A stretch of 64,000 bases of DNA from CAZRCG01 sp964598565 (lineage in GTDB: Bacteria; Bdellovibrionota; UBA2394): NCBI GenBank assembly GCA_964598565.1, contig CAZRCG010000001.1:1-64000 (forward strand), read 5' to 3'. Shown in pieces: positions 17,712-26,580 of the stretch. Every line of letters begins with the position of its first letter. Position 1 is the stretch's first letter. The notes below the pieces were generated by a model. It made no database searches and was not told the origin of the DNA. It saw only the letters and a list, made by a program, of their open reading frames with translations. The translations under genes were made by a program, and so were the position numbers.

Positions 17712-19749
17712 GAACCAGCAGAAAGGCTCGGCTCTGATCGTCGTTACCTTAATGCTCGTCTTGAGCATGGTGGCGGGTCTGACCTTCATGAATCGTTCCG
17801 TCAACCTTCTTGAAATGACGGGATTGCAGTCTGACTCTCGGGCTGTGGAGAAACTCATTTTGTCGGCTCAGGAAATTGCTGAAGATCGCCTGGATCGAGT
17901 GGCAGACGGTATGATGCTTAGCGGAAAGCTTCAATATGTCGGGGGGCCTACTCTTGAAACCTTCAACAATATTTCGGCTACGTACGTCGACAATCCCAAT
18001 GAGTTTTTAGCCGATCTCATTGCAACACAAGCCCTTAGTCCTACGGGGGCTCCTATTTCAGGTCATGAATTCGGAACTTCGAATGCTTCCAACCCATTCT
18101 CCACCGCGTTTCCTATAACTTGGACCGATCCTGATCTGAGCGACGGAGAATATTACGAAGTAAAGTATACTTTTACTCCTACCGACATGTTTACCCAAGT
18201 CAGTCCTCAGGTGCTCCGATTTGAGTACGAATATCGAGTTCAAACTCGCGCCTACGGGCAGAAACGATTTCAATCATCTTCGGCCGAAGACACGGGCATC
18301 ATCTCCGTATTGGTTCAAGGAGCGCCGTTTTCTCAATACTCCCTATTTATGAACTCCATGCTCAACCAAAATGGTTCCACTTTGGTTTTTGCAGGCGGTA
18401 ATACCTCCGCCCAGATTCAAGAGGTTTACGGTGGGCCCGTTCACGTCAATCAAAAAGCCAATTTTTACGGTCATCCTGTATTTTTAGATCGATTTACGTC
18501 TGGGACAGCAGAGACTACTTGGACAAACTATAACGTAGCCAACTACTCATGTTGCGCCCAATTTTTAGGGGGTAAACAAGGTGGAGTCCCCACAATCTCA
18601 ATGCCGACTCAAATCTTCAATGTGCAACGACTCGCTGCAGGTGATACGAGTCTAAACGCTGCCACCAACAACAATACTGTCACAGATGCAGAGCTTAGAA
18701 ACTACTTTGCCAATCACGCTACAGGCTCTCTCGCTGCTGGAGCCACGCCTCCACCTGACGAAATCTATATTCCTACCGATGGTTCAGGCACTCCAAAACC
18801 CAAAGGTGGAATTTTTGTTCAAGGGGACGCTAAAATTACTCTGAATGTTGCCCAGGGAATGAGTGATTTCCCTGCCAGTCAGTGGCCACAAATCGCAGCT
18901 AGCGATCAGACCTGTAAATTTCAAAAAATTGCCATTCAGCATCTGAGCTCAGGCATCAATTCTCGAGACATTTATGTCGCCGATGAACCCTGCAACAAAA
19001 CCTATATTTTCGATGCTACTGCCGGTGGCAGCCCAGTCATCCTCGATGGGAGGATTAATGGCAACCTTCATGTAAACGGAAAGATAGACGCTCTAGGGGG
19101 CGAGTCTCGAACTCGTCCGGCCATTGCTCAAGATTTTAGTTATACGATCTCGGCCAAAAAAGATGTTCGAATCATTAACGATATTCAATACGAAGATGCA
19201 AAGTATGTGTCGGTCGCCAGTGACGGCACCTTAGGCTCTACCTATGTGGCCGATCCACGAGGCGAACTAGGGAGCTCAGGCATTTTGCCAACGGCTGAAC
19301 GACTTACGGCGAAAATTGATCCTGACTCTCAAACCGTTCTAGGCATTATTTCTACCCATCGAAATATTTATCTGCATATCAATGCTCCATCGAATATCAA
19401 TCTTCATGCGGCTCTTTTTGCTGGCAATAGTGCCGCTTACGATGCCGGGACCGGACTTGGTTGTGGTACTGCCAGCGCTAGTAAACAGGGTTGTGGATTC
19501 GGCTATGAAGGCTGGAACTCTGAAACCGGAAAAGGAAATATTAAATTCTTCGGATCTCTCTCAGAATTTAAAGACCAGACTACCGGAGTGTTATCGTCAC
19601 CTCCCAAAGGTTACGGAAGCTTATTCTTTTATGACGCTCGGCTGAAACAGACTATAACACCCCCGGCATTTCCGATAACGGACACACCGCAAGTGTATGC
19701 TCGCGTCTTGCCTTACAAAACATGGCGAATTGCAAAGAATGGAAACTAG
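17677..19749 (+). CDS. PilX-like minor pilin / pilus-assembly protein, large
   Basis: A 690-residue protein with a PilX-type N terminus: QKGSALIVVTLMLVLSMVAG forms the membrane helix after a short basic segment. The ATG at 17677 is chosen because AGGAGGG stands 9 bases upstream; it lies inside the 3' end of the PilW-like gene. The remaining 640 residues are strand-rich, Gly/Ser/Thr/Asn-rich and unlike ordinary PilX (about 150-200 residues), with repeated GGIFVQGDAK- and DGRINGNLHVNGK-type rungs suggesting a beta-helix. It may act as a pilus tip or surface adhesin. Confidence 0.68.
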   Translation: MWTLEIPSLVHKNQQKGSALIVVTLMLVLSMVAGLTFMNRSVNLLEMTGLQSDSRAVEKLILSAQEIAEDRLDRVADGMMLSGKLQYVGGPTLETFNNISATYVDNPNEFLADLIATQALSPTGAPISGHEFGTSNASNPFSTAFPITWTDPDLSDGEYYEVKYTFTPTDMFTQVSPQVLRFEYEYRVQTRAYGQKRFQSSSAEDTGIISVLVQGAPFSQYSLFMNSMLNQNGSTLVFAGGNTSAQIQEVYGGPVHVNQKANFYGHPVFLDRFTSGTAETTWTNYNVANYSCCAQFLGGKQGGVPTISMPTQIFNVQRLAAGDTSLNAATNNNTVTDAELRNYFANHATGSLAAGATPPPDEIYIPTDGSGTPKPKGGIFVQGDAKITLNVAQGMSDFPASQWPQIAASDQTCKFQKIAIQHLSSGINSRDIYVADEPCNKTYIFDATAGGSPVILDGRINGNLHVNGKIDALGGESRTRPAIAQDFSYTISAKKDVRIINDIQYEDAKYVSVASDGTLGSTYVADPRGELGSSGILPTAERLTAKIDPDSQTVLGIISTHRNIYLHINAPSNINLHAALFAGNSAAYDAGTGLGCGTASASKQGCGFGYEGWNSETGKGNIKFFGSLSEFKDQTTGVLSSPPKGYGSLFFYDARLKQTITPPAFPITDTPQVYARVLPYKTWRIAKNGN

Positions 19750-19752
19750 TTC

Positions 19753-20676
19753 ATGACAACCAAACCAGGGCAAAATTTGCTGAACGAGAATGAATCCACC
19801 CATGAAGGCTTCGGTCAACCAACGAATCCTCGCTTTCAAAAAACCAAGGAACTTGCACGACTGGTAGCTCGTGGCGAAGATCGGCGCCACTTTAATCGAG
19901 CCGACGTCCGTGAGAAAAAAATTGAGGTACATTTCGCTGATGAAGGTCAGTTTGCAAGGCACTATATCGATAATATTTCTCTCGGCGGACTATTTATTAA
20001 GACCGATAAGAAAGCATCCATGGGAGATATTATCCCCGTCGAATTCTCGATTGCTCGTAAAAGCGAGTTAGCGACTCTCGGTGATGACCTGGGCGCTGCA
20101 GGCACGAAACAATTTCACTTGATGGCCAAAGTATGTCGCATCACAGCTGATGGCTTGGGCGTAGAGTTCTTGAATCTTAGTCATGAGCATCGCAGAGAGC
20201 TTGAAGCCTATGTGAAAGAGGTTCTCCCTAGGAATGCTCCGCTGGTGAACAAACCAAAATCGTCTTCTGTCGCGTTTTTGGAAGAGCAACGACTTAAAAA
20301 ACAAGATGCTTCAAAACGAAACACTGTCATGGCCCTTCGCGTCGGATTTTTAATCGTCATGCTCTCGTTGAACTACTGGATAATCTCAAAACCTCTTGAA
20401 GTGAGCCCGATGCTTGAATCAAAGAAGATTCAGCAATCGATAACTCTCGACAATCAAGCCATCGAAGTATCTGATATTCGAAGCATCTCGCTAAAATCTT
20501 CGTCCACCATCATGGTTTCGCTGCGAGATGGAACGATTATCGAAACTCCGATCGATAAAGTTGGTCGAAAGCTTCCGCCTCATCTACTTCACACTCTTGG
20601 AGTGTTAAACTCTGTCGAGATTCAAAAAAAAGAACGTCGAAGTAGAAATAGTGGATCATTAGTTCGCTTAAGATGA
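19753..20676 (+). CDS. PilZ-domain protein with membrane helix
   Basis: The cyclic-di-GMP-binding PilZ domain covers about residues 38-160, with RRHFNR (RxxxR) and DNISLGGLFI (D/NxSxxG), both intact. A single membrane helix lies near 217-240, followed by a C-terminal domain of about 65 residues of unknown type. It starts 3 bases after the PilX-like gene, so a c-di-GMP input into the pilus operon is a fair inference. Confidence 0.82.
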   Translation: MTTKPGQNLLNENESTHEGFGQPTNPRFQKTKELARLVARGEDRRHFNRADVREKKIEVHFADEGQFARHYIDNISLGGLFIKTDKKASMGDIIPVEFSIARKSELATLGDDLGAAGTKQFHLMAKVCRITADGLGVEFLNLSHEHRRELEAYVKEVLPRNAPLVNKPKSSSVAFLEEQRLKKQDASKRNTVMALRVGFLIVMLSLNYWIISKPLEVSPMLESKKIQQSITLDNQAIEVSDIRSISLKSSSTIMVSLRDGTIIETPIDKVGRKLPPHLLHTLGVLNSVEIQKKERRSRNSGSLVRLR

Positions 20677-20713
20677 AAAATTCGTATTGCATCTCTCAAG
20701 AAAAAAATTAAAA

Positions 20714-20840
20714 TACAATTAAGGGGATGATGTCCTAAACGTCATCGAAAAATTTCAAGTGAATTTTTTCGAGAGCGGTAGTCGGTGAATTGTCAACGAC
20801 TTGAAAGGCTAAAGACCCGTAACCGACGAAGGAGAAACAA
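20714..20840 (+). promoter_or_regulatory. Folded leader upstream of the Lys/Ala mini-gene
   Basis: The 165-base gap after the PilZ gene has a -10-like TACAAT at 20714-20719. Three possible stems follow: GATGA...TCATC around 20726-20746, CGAAAAATT...AATTTTTTCG around 20747-20772, and GTCGGT...ACCGAC around 20780-20828. A strong AAGGAG ribosome site and the 18-codon gene come next. The stems suggest a structured 5' leader of about 110 nt. It does not match any riboswitch consensus I can recall, including cyclic-di-GMP types. Confidence 0.45.
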
Positions 20841-20841
20841 A

Positions 20842-20898
20842 ATGGCTGCTAAGAAGAAAGCTTCTAAGAAGAAAGCTACCAAGAAAAAGAAGAAATAA
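20842..20898 (+). CDS. 18-residue Lys/Ala-rich (histone H1-tail-like) peptide
   Basis: The mini-ORF encodes MAAKKKASKKKATKKKKK: 12 of 18 residues are lysine. It has a perfect AAGGAG ribosome site 7 bases upstream of the ATG and a strong factor-independent terminator 38 bases after the stop, so it has the layout of a real transcription unit. Such sequence resembles the basic tails of histone H1 or HC2-type proteins and would bind nucleic acid non-specifically. It faces a histone-fold gene across the shared terminator. It could instead be only a leader peptide for an RNA. Confidence 0.6.
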   Translation: MAAKKKASKKKATKKKKK

Positions 20899-20936
20899 AT
20901 TCTTTATCTTTTGATTTCTCTAACGAGAGATCTAGA

Positions 20937-20969
20937 CAAAGGCCGCTTTAAAAGCGGCCTTTGTTTTTT
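20937..20969. terminator. Strong intrinsic terminator, probably bidirectional
   Basis: Perfect 13-base arms CAAAGGCCGCTTT and AAAGCGGCCTTTG (20937-20949 and 20951-20963) are followed by TTTTTT on the plus strand. It lies between the Lys/Ala mini-gene (+) and the histone gene (-). On the minus strand the arms are not followed by a long T run, so it works best for the plus-strand gene. Confidence 0.9.
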
Positions 20970-20988
20970 CTACAATGATGACAAAAGG

Positions 20989-21165
20989 TCAAATATCAGC
21001 GGCTTTAACCGTTTTTCGACCATTCTCTTTGGTTCTCTCAACAGCTCGGCGAACGATACGCTCCACTTCCTTGTTAAGTTGATCCACGGCATCGCTTCCG
21101 GTATTGCAATCTAACTCCTTAAAGAGTTCTCTTACTTTCGATTGAACAATTAAACTTTCAGCCAT
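20989..21165 (-). CDS. Bacterial histone-fold protein, 58 residues
   Basis: A single minimal histone fold: helix 1 SKVRELFKEL, the long helix 2 DAVDQLNKEVERIVRRAVER, loop NGRKTV and a truncated helix 3 KAADI. The ending GRKTVKAADI closely matches the RKTVKAEDI signature of archaeal histones. The size and layout match the Bdellovibrio bacteriovorus histone Bd0055, known to be an abundant nucleoid protein that dimerises and binds DNA. A good AAGGAG ribosome site precedes the ATG. It lies 79 bases downstream of ftsY on the same strand and faces the Lys/Ala mini-gene. Confidence 0.88.
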   Translation of the reverse strand: MAESLIVQSKVRELFKELDCNTGSDAVDQLNKEVERIVRRAVERTKENGRKTVKAADI

Positions 21166-21244
21166 TTTTCAATTCTCCTTTCATTCAATACATTCTGCCC
21201 ATAGAGGCTAAGCCATGAAAACATGGTTCTAATGCCCTTTAAGA

Positions 21245-22276
21245 CTAAGAAGAGCCGGCTCTGTGGTCAAATAATTCCTCAATAAAAGCCTCTCGATTGA
21301 AAACTTCGAGGTCAGAGCTTGATTCTCCGACTCCGAGAAACAAAATTGGAACATGTAGCTCTTGATAGAGTCTAAAAATTATGCCACCGCGAGACAAACC
21401 ATCCATTTTTGTGAGGATCAAACCCGACAAACCCATAGCCTCATGAAAGGTCTTGGCCTGAAGCAATGAGTTTTGTCCTAACGATGCGTCTACCACCATC
21501 CAAATTTCTAAGACACTTGCCGGAGCAGCCTTCACCGTCACCCGCTTCATTTTCTTAAGCTCTTCCATAAGGTTGACTTTGGTGTGCAAGCGTCCGCTCG
21601 TATCGATGAGTACAATGTTTCGATCGGAGAATTTTTTCAAACCATCAAATATAATGCTCGACGGATCAGCCCCTTCCGATGTTTCCGGCCCCAAAATTGT
21701 AAAAAAATCGAGGCCCACCTTCTCACAACCTCTCTGAAGCTGCTCCTGGGCAGCTTTGCGAAAGGTATCAGCGCCTACAACTCCCACCGACAGGGCCTGA
21801 CTCGTCATAAATTTTCCAAGCTTAGTTACAGTCGTAGTTTTTCCAGCGCCGTTGACCCCCACGACTAAAATGACTCGCTGCCGAATATCACTGCGATCGA
21901 AATCTTTTGAGGAACCTTCAAGAATTGAAGACAACGATTGTTTTAGTGCCATTTCTGGTGATTCCGCTGTCGATAAACTGTCTAAAAGCTGGTGCGACAA
22001 TTGTGGCCCTAAATCAGATTCAATAAAGAGGCGTTCCCACTGAGCTTTATCCACCGTAGGATTCCGTAGAGCCCCCCACCAAGACGATAAGCTCTCAGAA
22101 AAACGAGATTTCTTGGTCTCCTCAGCTGATGGACCGCTCGGAACAGGCGAAATTTGTGAAGGCTGCACAATGTCAGGGGAACGTCGACGTAGCCTCCACC
22201 AAACAAAAAGGCCTACTATGACGGCAATGCTGACAACAAGTATTGTTAAATCTTTAGGGTCGATCTGAAAATCCAT
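21245..22276 (-). CDS. ftsY: Signal recognition particle receptor FtsY
   Basis: SRP GTPase that docks ribosome-SRP complexes at the membrane. NG-domain motifs are complete: GVNGAGKTTTVTKLG (G1), DTFRKAAQEQL, DTSGRLHTKVNLM (G3) and TKMDGLSRGG (G4). The N terminus carries a membrane helix (residues 9-26, LTILVVSIAVIVGLFVWW) instead of a long acidic domain. The ATG at 22276 places that helix at the start; a GTG at 22321 is also in frame. It follows smc on the same strand. Confidence 0.95.
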   Translation of the reverse strand: MDFQIDPKDLTILVVSIAVIVGLFVWWRLRRRSPDIVQPSQISPVPSGPSAEETKKSRFSESLSSWWGALRNPTVDKAQWERLFIESDLGPQLSHQLLDSLSTAESPEMALKQSLSSILEGSSKDFDRSDIRQRVILVVGVNGAGKTTTVTKLGKFMTSQALSVGVVGADTFRKAAQEQLQRGCEKVGLDFFTILGPETSEGADPSSIIFDGLKKFSDRNIVLIDTSGRLHTKVNLMEELKKMKRVTVKAAPASVLEIWMVVDASLGQNSLLQAKTFHEAMGLSGLILTKMDGLSRGGIIFRLYQELHVPILFLGVGESSSDLEVFNREAFIEELFDHRAGSS

Positions 22277-22336
22277 ACGGTCTCTCTGACTACTACAAAA
22301 GAAGTCAGCAGCCAAACTCACTTTAGACGCTAATAA

Positions 22337-25300
22337 TCACGCTGTAGCCGCAAAAGCTCTAGCTTCTTGCAGTTGCACTCCCACCAACTGAGAAACACCA
22401 GGCTCTTGCATTGTCACGCCAAAGAGAGTCTCGGCCACTTCCATTGTGCGCTTATTGTGAGTAATCACGATAAACTGAGACAAGTGGGCCATTTCCTTGA
22501 TGATAGAATTGTAACGCGATGTATTTACCTCATCGAGAGGCGCATCCACTTCATCTAAAATACAAAACGAGGCCGGTCGATAGGCAAAAAGTGCAAACAG
22601 AAGGCTTATGCTCGTCAGAGCTTTCTCCCCACCGCTGAGAAGCGACATCGACTGTACCTTTTTACCTGGAGGTTCGGCAAAAATCTCTACCCCTGTTTCG
22701 AGCAAATCATTCTCATTGGTTAGTGACATATACGCTCGTCCACCACCAAAGAGCTTGGGAAATAAAATCTGAAAATTGTGGTTGATCGCCTTAAATGTTT
22801 CACGAAATCGAAATTCAGTGATGGTATTGATGCGATCGATAATCGACTTCAAGGCGTCCAAGGTTTTCAGCAGATCTTCCTTCTGCTTATTCATAAATTC
22901 GAGACGTTTCTGAATTTCTTCAAACTCTGAGAGGGCCAACAAATTGACGTCCCCAAACTTTTCAAGCTTTTCGCGAAGTTCCTGAGCTTCGACTTCATGA
23001 GCTCCCAAAACCGTGGCATCACGTAAATGCTCAAGATCGGCTTCCGACACCGAGGCTAAGAACTCCTGCAGGCTGCAGTGGTAGCGCTCATGAACAATCT
23101 GAGACAGCTCTTCAACCTCATATTTAAGACTCTGGCGTCTCAACTCTAACTGCTGAACAAGCTCCTGCTTCGAGTCTTTAATTTTAGCCGATTCACGACG
23201 CTCGATGTCTCGCTGTTCAATTTCAGAACGAATCACATTAAGTTTCTGTCGAGCATCGGCCAGTTGAATATCTAACGTTGCAATCTCGACCTTGGCAGCT
23301 TCAGAATGGGCTTCTTGTTCGACAATCACTAGCTTTTCGCCCTCAATATCTCGGCTCCAATGCTCAATATCTTGTCTAAAAATCGACTGATTATGTGCAT
23401 ACTCTGATTGAGTCATCTCGGCTTGAATCGCCTCTTCCATCAAACGGGAAAGCCTATCTTGCAAAGCCCCAAGCTCAATACGTCTCTCCAACCATTCTTG
23501 GTCTTTGGCTTCTTTATCTCTCTTGAGCCCATTTAACTGCACCTGTAACAACTCTAAGGCCTGAGGATCTTCAGTTCCTTCACTGAAAACGAGAGATTCG
23601 ATCTGTCTTCTGAAGTCTTCTACCAAGGTTGATAAGCGCTGAAGCTCATTTCTCAGGTCTTGTCGTCTACGACTTTGTCCCTCTCGTTCGGTATGCAGCT
23701 TGGCTATTTTTAGAGATAGCTCGGCTCTTTCGCCCGTTAGTACTTTTGAGAACTTCTGATAGTCACTGAGTTCTCGAACGATGGACTCTTTAAATTCTAG
23801 TGTCGTTTTTAGTTGACCCTTCGCATCCTCTAAAGAGGTCTGAGTTTGCTGAATGACGCCTTCCAGTGCTTCTAAAGAATCTTTGCGTCCGTGGGGGGTG
23901 ACTCTTCGTTCCAAGACTCCTTGAATCTCAAGACGAACGCCGCTTCTTAAGGGCCATGATAACGCACCACCTCGACGAATCTGTAATCGACTATCCGAGA
24001 ACGAACTATCATCTTCGATAATCTCAATAGCCTCTAGAAGAGGCCTTAAAAATTCTTGCTTTCTATCGGCGACCACCGCGCTCCATAGAGAAATGGGATA
24101 AGACTCTGCAGATTCTATTGTCGGCGACAGCGCTATTTCATGAGAGCCGCCTGCTAGCAGAGCGCTCACCCTTTGTCCTTCGCTCAATGCCTCAAGCGCC
24201 CTCGAATCCGCAAAGGCCTGGCCAAAAGCCGCCAAAAATGCGGCGCCAGCAGCTTCATAGGGTTTCTCAAACTTAAGAAGGTCCATAAGCAGGGGCAGTC
24301 CCGTTTCGCGCTGTCTCTCCCTAGCACTAGGATCATAACCTACCGAATGCTCTTCTAAGGTAAGTAAACTTTTTCTCTCTGCCTGAAAGTTTGTAAGAGC
24401 TTTTTCTAGGTTTTGAATCTCCTGGCGAATATTCGCTTCGCGCGCTTCAGTCTGCTCTTTCTCAAGAGTTTTCAAACGAAGATTTTCCTCGAGACCTTCC
24501 AATTTCAAGGTCAAGGCTGCTAATTGAGCGTGACCTGACTCTTCTTGATGCGCTAAGTCTCTCTCTGCGTCGTCTAGACTTACTAACTGAGCTCGAATTC
24601 TCTCTTGGTCGGCCGTTTTTGATTTCTCTTCTTTCAAAAGAAAATCTCTCTCCTGGGCTACCTTCTGCACCAAGAGTCGCTGCTCTTCGGAGCGTCGGCG
24701 AATATCGCCAATCTGAGTTTCAGCGACCTGAATAGAGCGGTTAAAATCTTCAATCACCGTCTTCAAGCTATGTAAGTGGGCTTCTTTCTCTAGCTTCTCT
24801 CGCTCAAGACTATCTCTGTCGGCTAGAGATGCCTGCGTCGCTGCCGCTCGTGCCAATGATTTTTCGTGGATACGTTCAATATCTCTCGTACGCTCCCGAA
24901 TTTGGTTCTCAAGCAGAGCACAGCGCTGCTTAGCCAATTCGATTCGTTTGTCGGCCTCTGAGAAGCTCTCTTTCAGTTTCAAGAGCCTCTCATAATCAGA
25001 GCTAGAACCTTTCTCTAAGTTCAAAGACTCCAGACGAAGAGCCTCAATGGTGGCCTCAAGCGAGTCTAGAGCCGTCGTCAATGTCTCAAGCGCCGCTGAT
25101 TCTTTTGTAAGATCTTGAATCGTGATCTGAGCCTCATGATCAAAACGCGCTACCTTCGAAGCGATAATACGCTCGTCCAGGTGGCGCAAAGATGCCTGCA
25201 AGGCTCTAAATTTCTCAGCTTTTTCAACCTGCCGTTCTAAACTTCGTGCACTGCGCTCTAACTCTTGAACGATATCATGCACTCGATCGAGATTGGTTTT

Positions 25301-25861
25301 AGTGGCATCCATCTTTCGTTCTGCAGCTTGGCGTCGTACTTTATATTTTGCAATTCCCGCCGCCTCTTCGAGTAACAGTCGTCTGTCTTCAGGCTTAGCG
25401 AGAACGACTTGATCGACCTTCCCTTGCGCTACAATCGAATAGGCTCGCGCCGAAGATCCTGTACCAAGAAAAAGGTCGGTAATATCTTTCAAGCGAACAC
25501 TCACCTTATTAATAAGATACTCACTTTCGCCAGAGCGATAGAGCCGGCGGGTAATCATGACTTCCGCGCAGTCCGTATACGGATGAGGCGCTGTTTTGTC
25601 GGCATTGTCAAAAACTAAGCTAACTTCTGAAAAACTCGCCTTTTTTCTTTCGGTCGTGCCGTTAAAAATAATATCCGACATCTCGTTGCCCCGAAGGCCT
25701 TTGGCTGACTGCTCTCCCATGACCCATCGAATAGCGTCGACAATATTGCTTTTGCCACAGCCATTGGGGCCGACGACCCCGATGATTTGCTTATCAAAGT
25801 ACATCTCGGTTTTATCACCAAACGACTTAAAACCCTGCATATGGAGAGATTTCATTCTCAT
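22337..25861 (-). CDS. smc: Chromosome partition protein SMC
   Basis: Condensin ATPase for chromosome organisation. An N-terminal Walker A (GPNGCGKSNIVDAIRW), two long coiled coils, a hinge at about residues 515-670 and a C-terminal signature (LLSGGEKALTS) with Walker B (CILDEVDAPLDE) are all present. The length of 1,174 residues is normal. It precedes ftsY and the histone gene on the same strand, placing three chromosome- or membrane-organisation genes within 5 kb. ScpA and ScpB are not in the window. Confidence 0.97.
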   Translation of the reverse strand: MRMKSLHMQGFKSFGDKTEMYFDKQIIGVVGPNGCGKSNIVDAIRWVMGEQSAKGLRGNEMSDIIFNGTTERKKASFSEVSLVFDNADKTAPHPYTDCAEVMITRRLYRSGESEYLINKVSVRLKDITDLFLGTGSSARAYSIVAQGKVDQVVLAKPEDRRLLLEEAAGIAKYKVRRQAAERKMDATKTNLDRVHDIVQELERSARSLERQVEKAEKFRALQASLRHLDERIIASKVARFDHEAQITIQDLTKESAALETLTTALDSLEATIEALRLESLNLEKGSSSDYERLLKLKESFSEADKRIELAKQRCALLENQIRERTRDIERIHEKSLARAAATQASLADRDSLEREKLEKEAHLHSLKTVIEDFNRSIQVAETQIGDIRRRSEEQRLLVQKVAQERDFLLKEEKSKTADQERIRAQLVSLDDAERDLAHQEESGHAQLAALTLKLEGLEENLRLKTLEKEQTEAREANIRQEIQNLEKALTNFQAERKSLLTLEEHSVGYDPSARERQRETGLPLLMDLLKFEKPYEAAGAAFLAAFGQAFADSRALEALSEGQRVSALLAGGSHEIALSPTIESAESYPISLWSAVVADRKQEFLRPLLEAIEIIEDDSSFSDSRLQIRRGGALSWPLRSGVRLEIQGVLERRVTPHGRKDSLEALEGVIQQTQTSLEDAKGQLKTTLEFKESIVRELSDYQKFSKVLTGERAELSLKIAKLHTEREGQSRRRQDLRNELQRLSTLVEDFRRQIESLVFSEGTEDPQALELLQVQLNGLKRDKEAKDQEWLERRIELGALQDRLSRLMEEAIQAEMTQSEYAHNQSIFRQDIEHWSRDIEGEKLVIVEQEAHSEAAKVEIATLDIQLADARQKLNVIRSEIEQRDIERRESAKIKDSKQELVQQLELRRQSLKYEVEELSQIVHERYHCSLQEFLASVSEADLEHLRDATVLGAHEVEAQELREKLEKFGDVNLLALSEFEEIQKRLEFMNKQKEDLLKTLDALKSIIDRINTITEFRFRETFKAINHNFQILFPKLFGGGRAYMSLTNENDLLETGVEIFAEPPGKKVQSMSLLSGGEKALTSISLLFALFAYRPASFCILDEVDAPLDEVNTSRYNSIIKEMAHLSQFIVITHNKRTMEVAETLFGVTMQEPGVSQLVGVQLQEARAFAATA

Positions 25862-25873
25862 AAAATTATCCCC

Positions 25874-26440
25874 TTATGGTAGCGAGCCAGAAAAAATACC
25901 ACAAGATTGAAGATGCTCACGGTTAAGATCTGACCATTTCCATTGCCGAGCCACCTCATACCCAAACACGCCGACAGAAACAGCGAGATTCAAGCATCGA
26001 GTATCGGCCATCGGTATGCGACACTCCACAATGGGCGACCAAGCCGCTTCACCGCTGGCCAAGGCCTTAGCATCTCGCTGCTCTTTGGCAACCAAAAAGT
26101 CAGGATCCATTCCCATCTCTTCGTTGCCAAATAGCACAACGACATCCTGGCCATAGGTAATATCCCCATAGATGCAAGTCCCTTTTTTGGTGGCTAAATA
26201 CCACTCTGTCTCCGGGCTCCCAGAAATCTCAGCCCAAAAATGATGGGCATCTCTATAGACAATCGGCTTTAGCTCATCGGAGTAACCTACCGAGCTCCTA
26301 CGCAAAGCCTTGTGAGAAAGCACAAATCCTAAAGGTCCTACCAATACAAGTTCTGCTCGAAGCGCCGCCGCTGTTCTCAAGCAAGAACCAACATTCATGG
26401 GAATTCTAGGTGCGACTAAGACAAGACGAAGACGAGCCAT
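25874..26440 (-). CDS. trmL: SpoU/TrmL-type RNA 2'-O-methyltransferase
   Basis: SPOUT methyltransferase of 188 residues with the three family motifs: RIPMNVGSCLRTA, VVLFGNEEMGM and RIPMADTRCLNLAVSVGVF in the SAM-binding knot. The short length without an extra RNA-binding domain fits TrmL, which methylates the wobble base of tRNA-Leu. TrmJ or another SpoU member is possible. It ends 12 bases before the smc start, so the run trmL-smc-ftsY is probably co-transcribed. Confidence 0.85.
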   Translation of the reverse strand: MARLRLVLVAPRIPMNVGSCLRTAAALRAELVLVGPLGFVLSHKALRRSSVGYSDELKPIVYRDAHHFWAEISGSPETEWYLATKKGTCIYGDITYGQDVVVLFGNEEMGMDPDFLVAKEQRDAKALASGEAAWSPIVECRIPMADTRCLNLAVSVGVFGYEVARQWKWSDLNREHLQSCGIFSGSLP

Positions 26441-26580
26441 CAGGAATTATAACGAAGACTATCCGTATACTTCCAAAATGACCACATCTTAGATAGATTG
26501 AGCACGACATAGGCCTACTTGCAAAGTGGGCTGGAGCTTCATTCGATTGTCGAAACGAAAAGACCTGTGTAGGAGCATTT

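Noticed and set aside
20714..20840. Cyclic-di-GMP riboswitch upstream of the Lys/Ala gene
   Set aside because: The neighbouring PilZ gene made it tempting, but the conserved GEMM core sequences are not seen; kept only as a folded leader.
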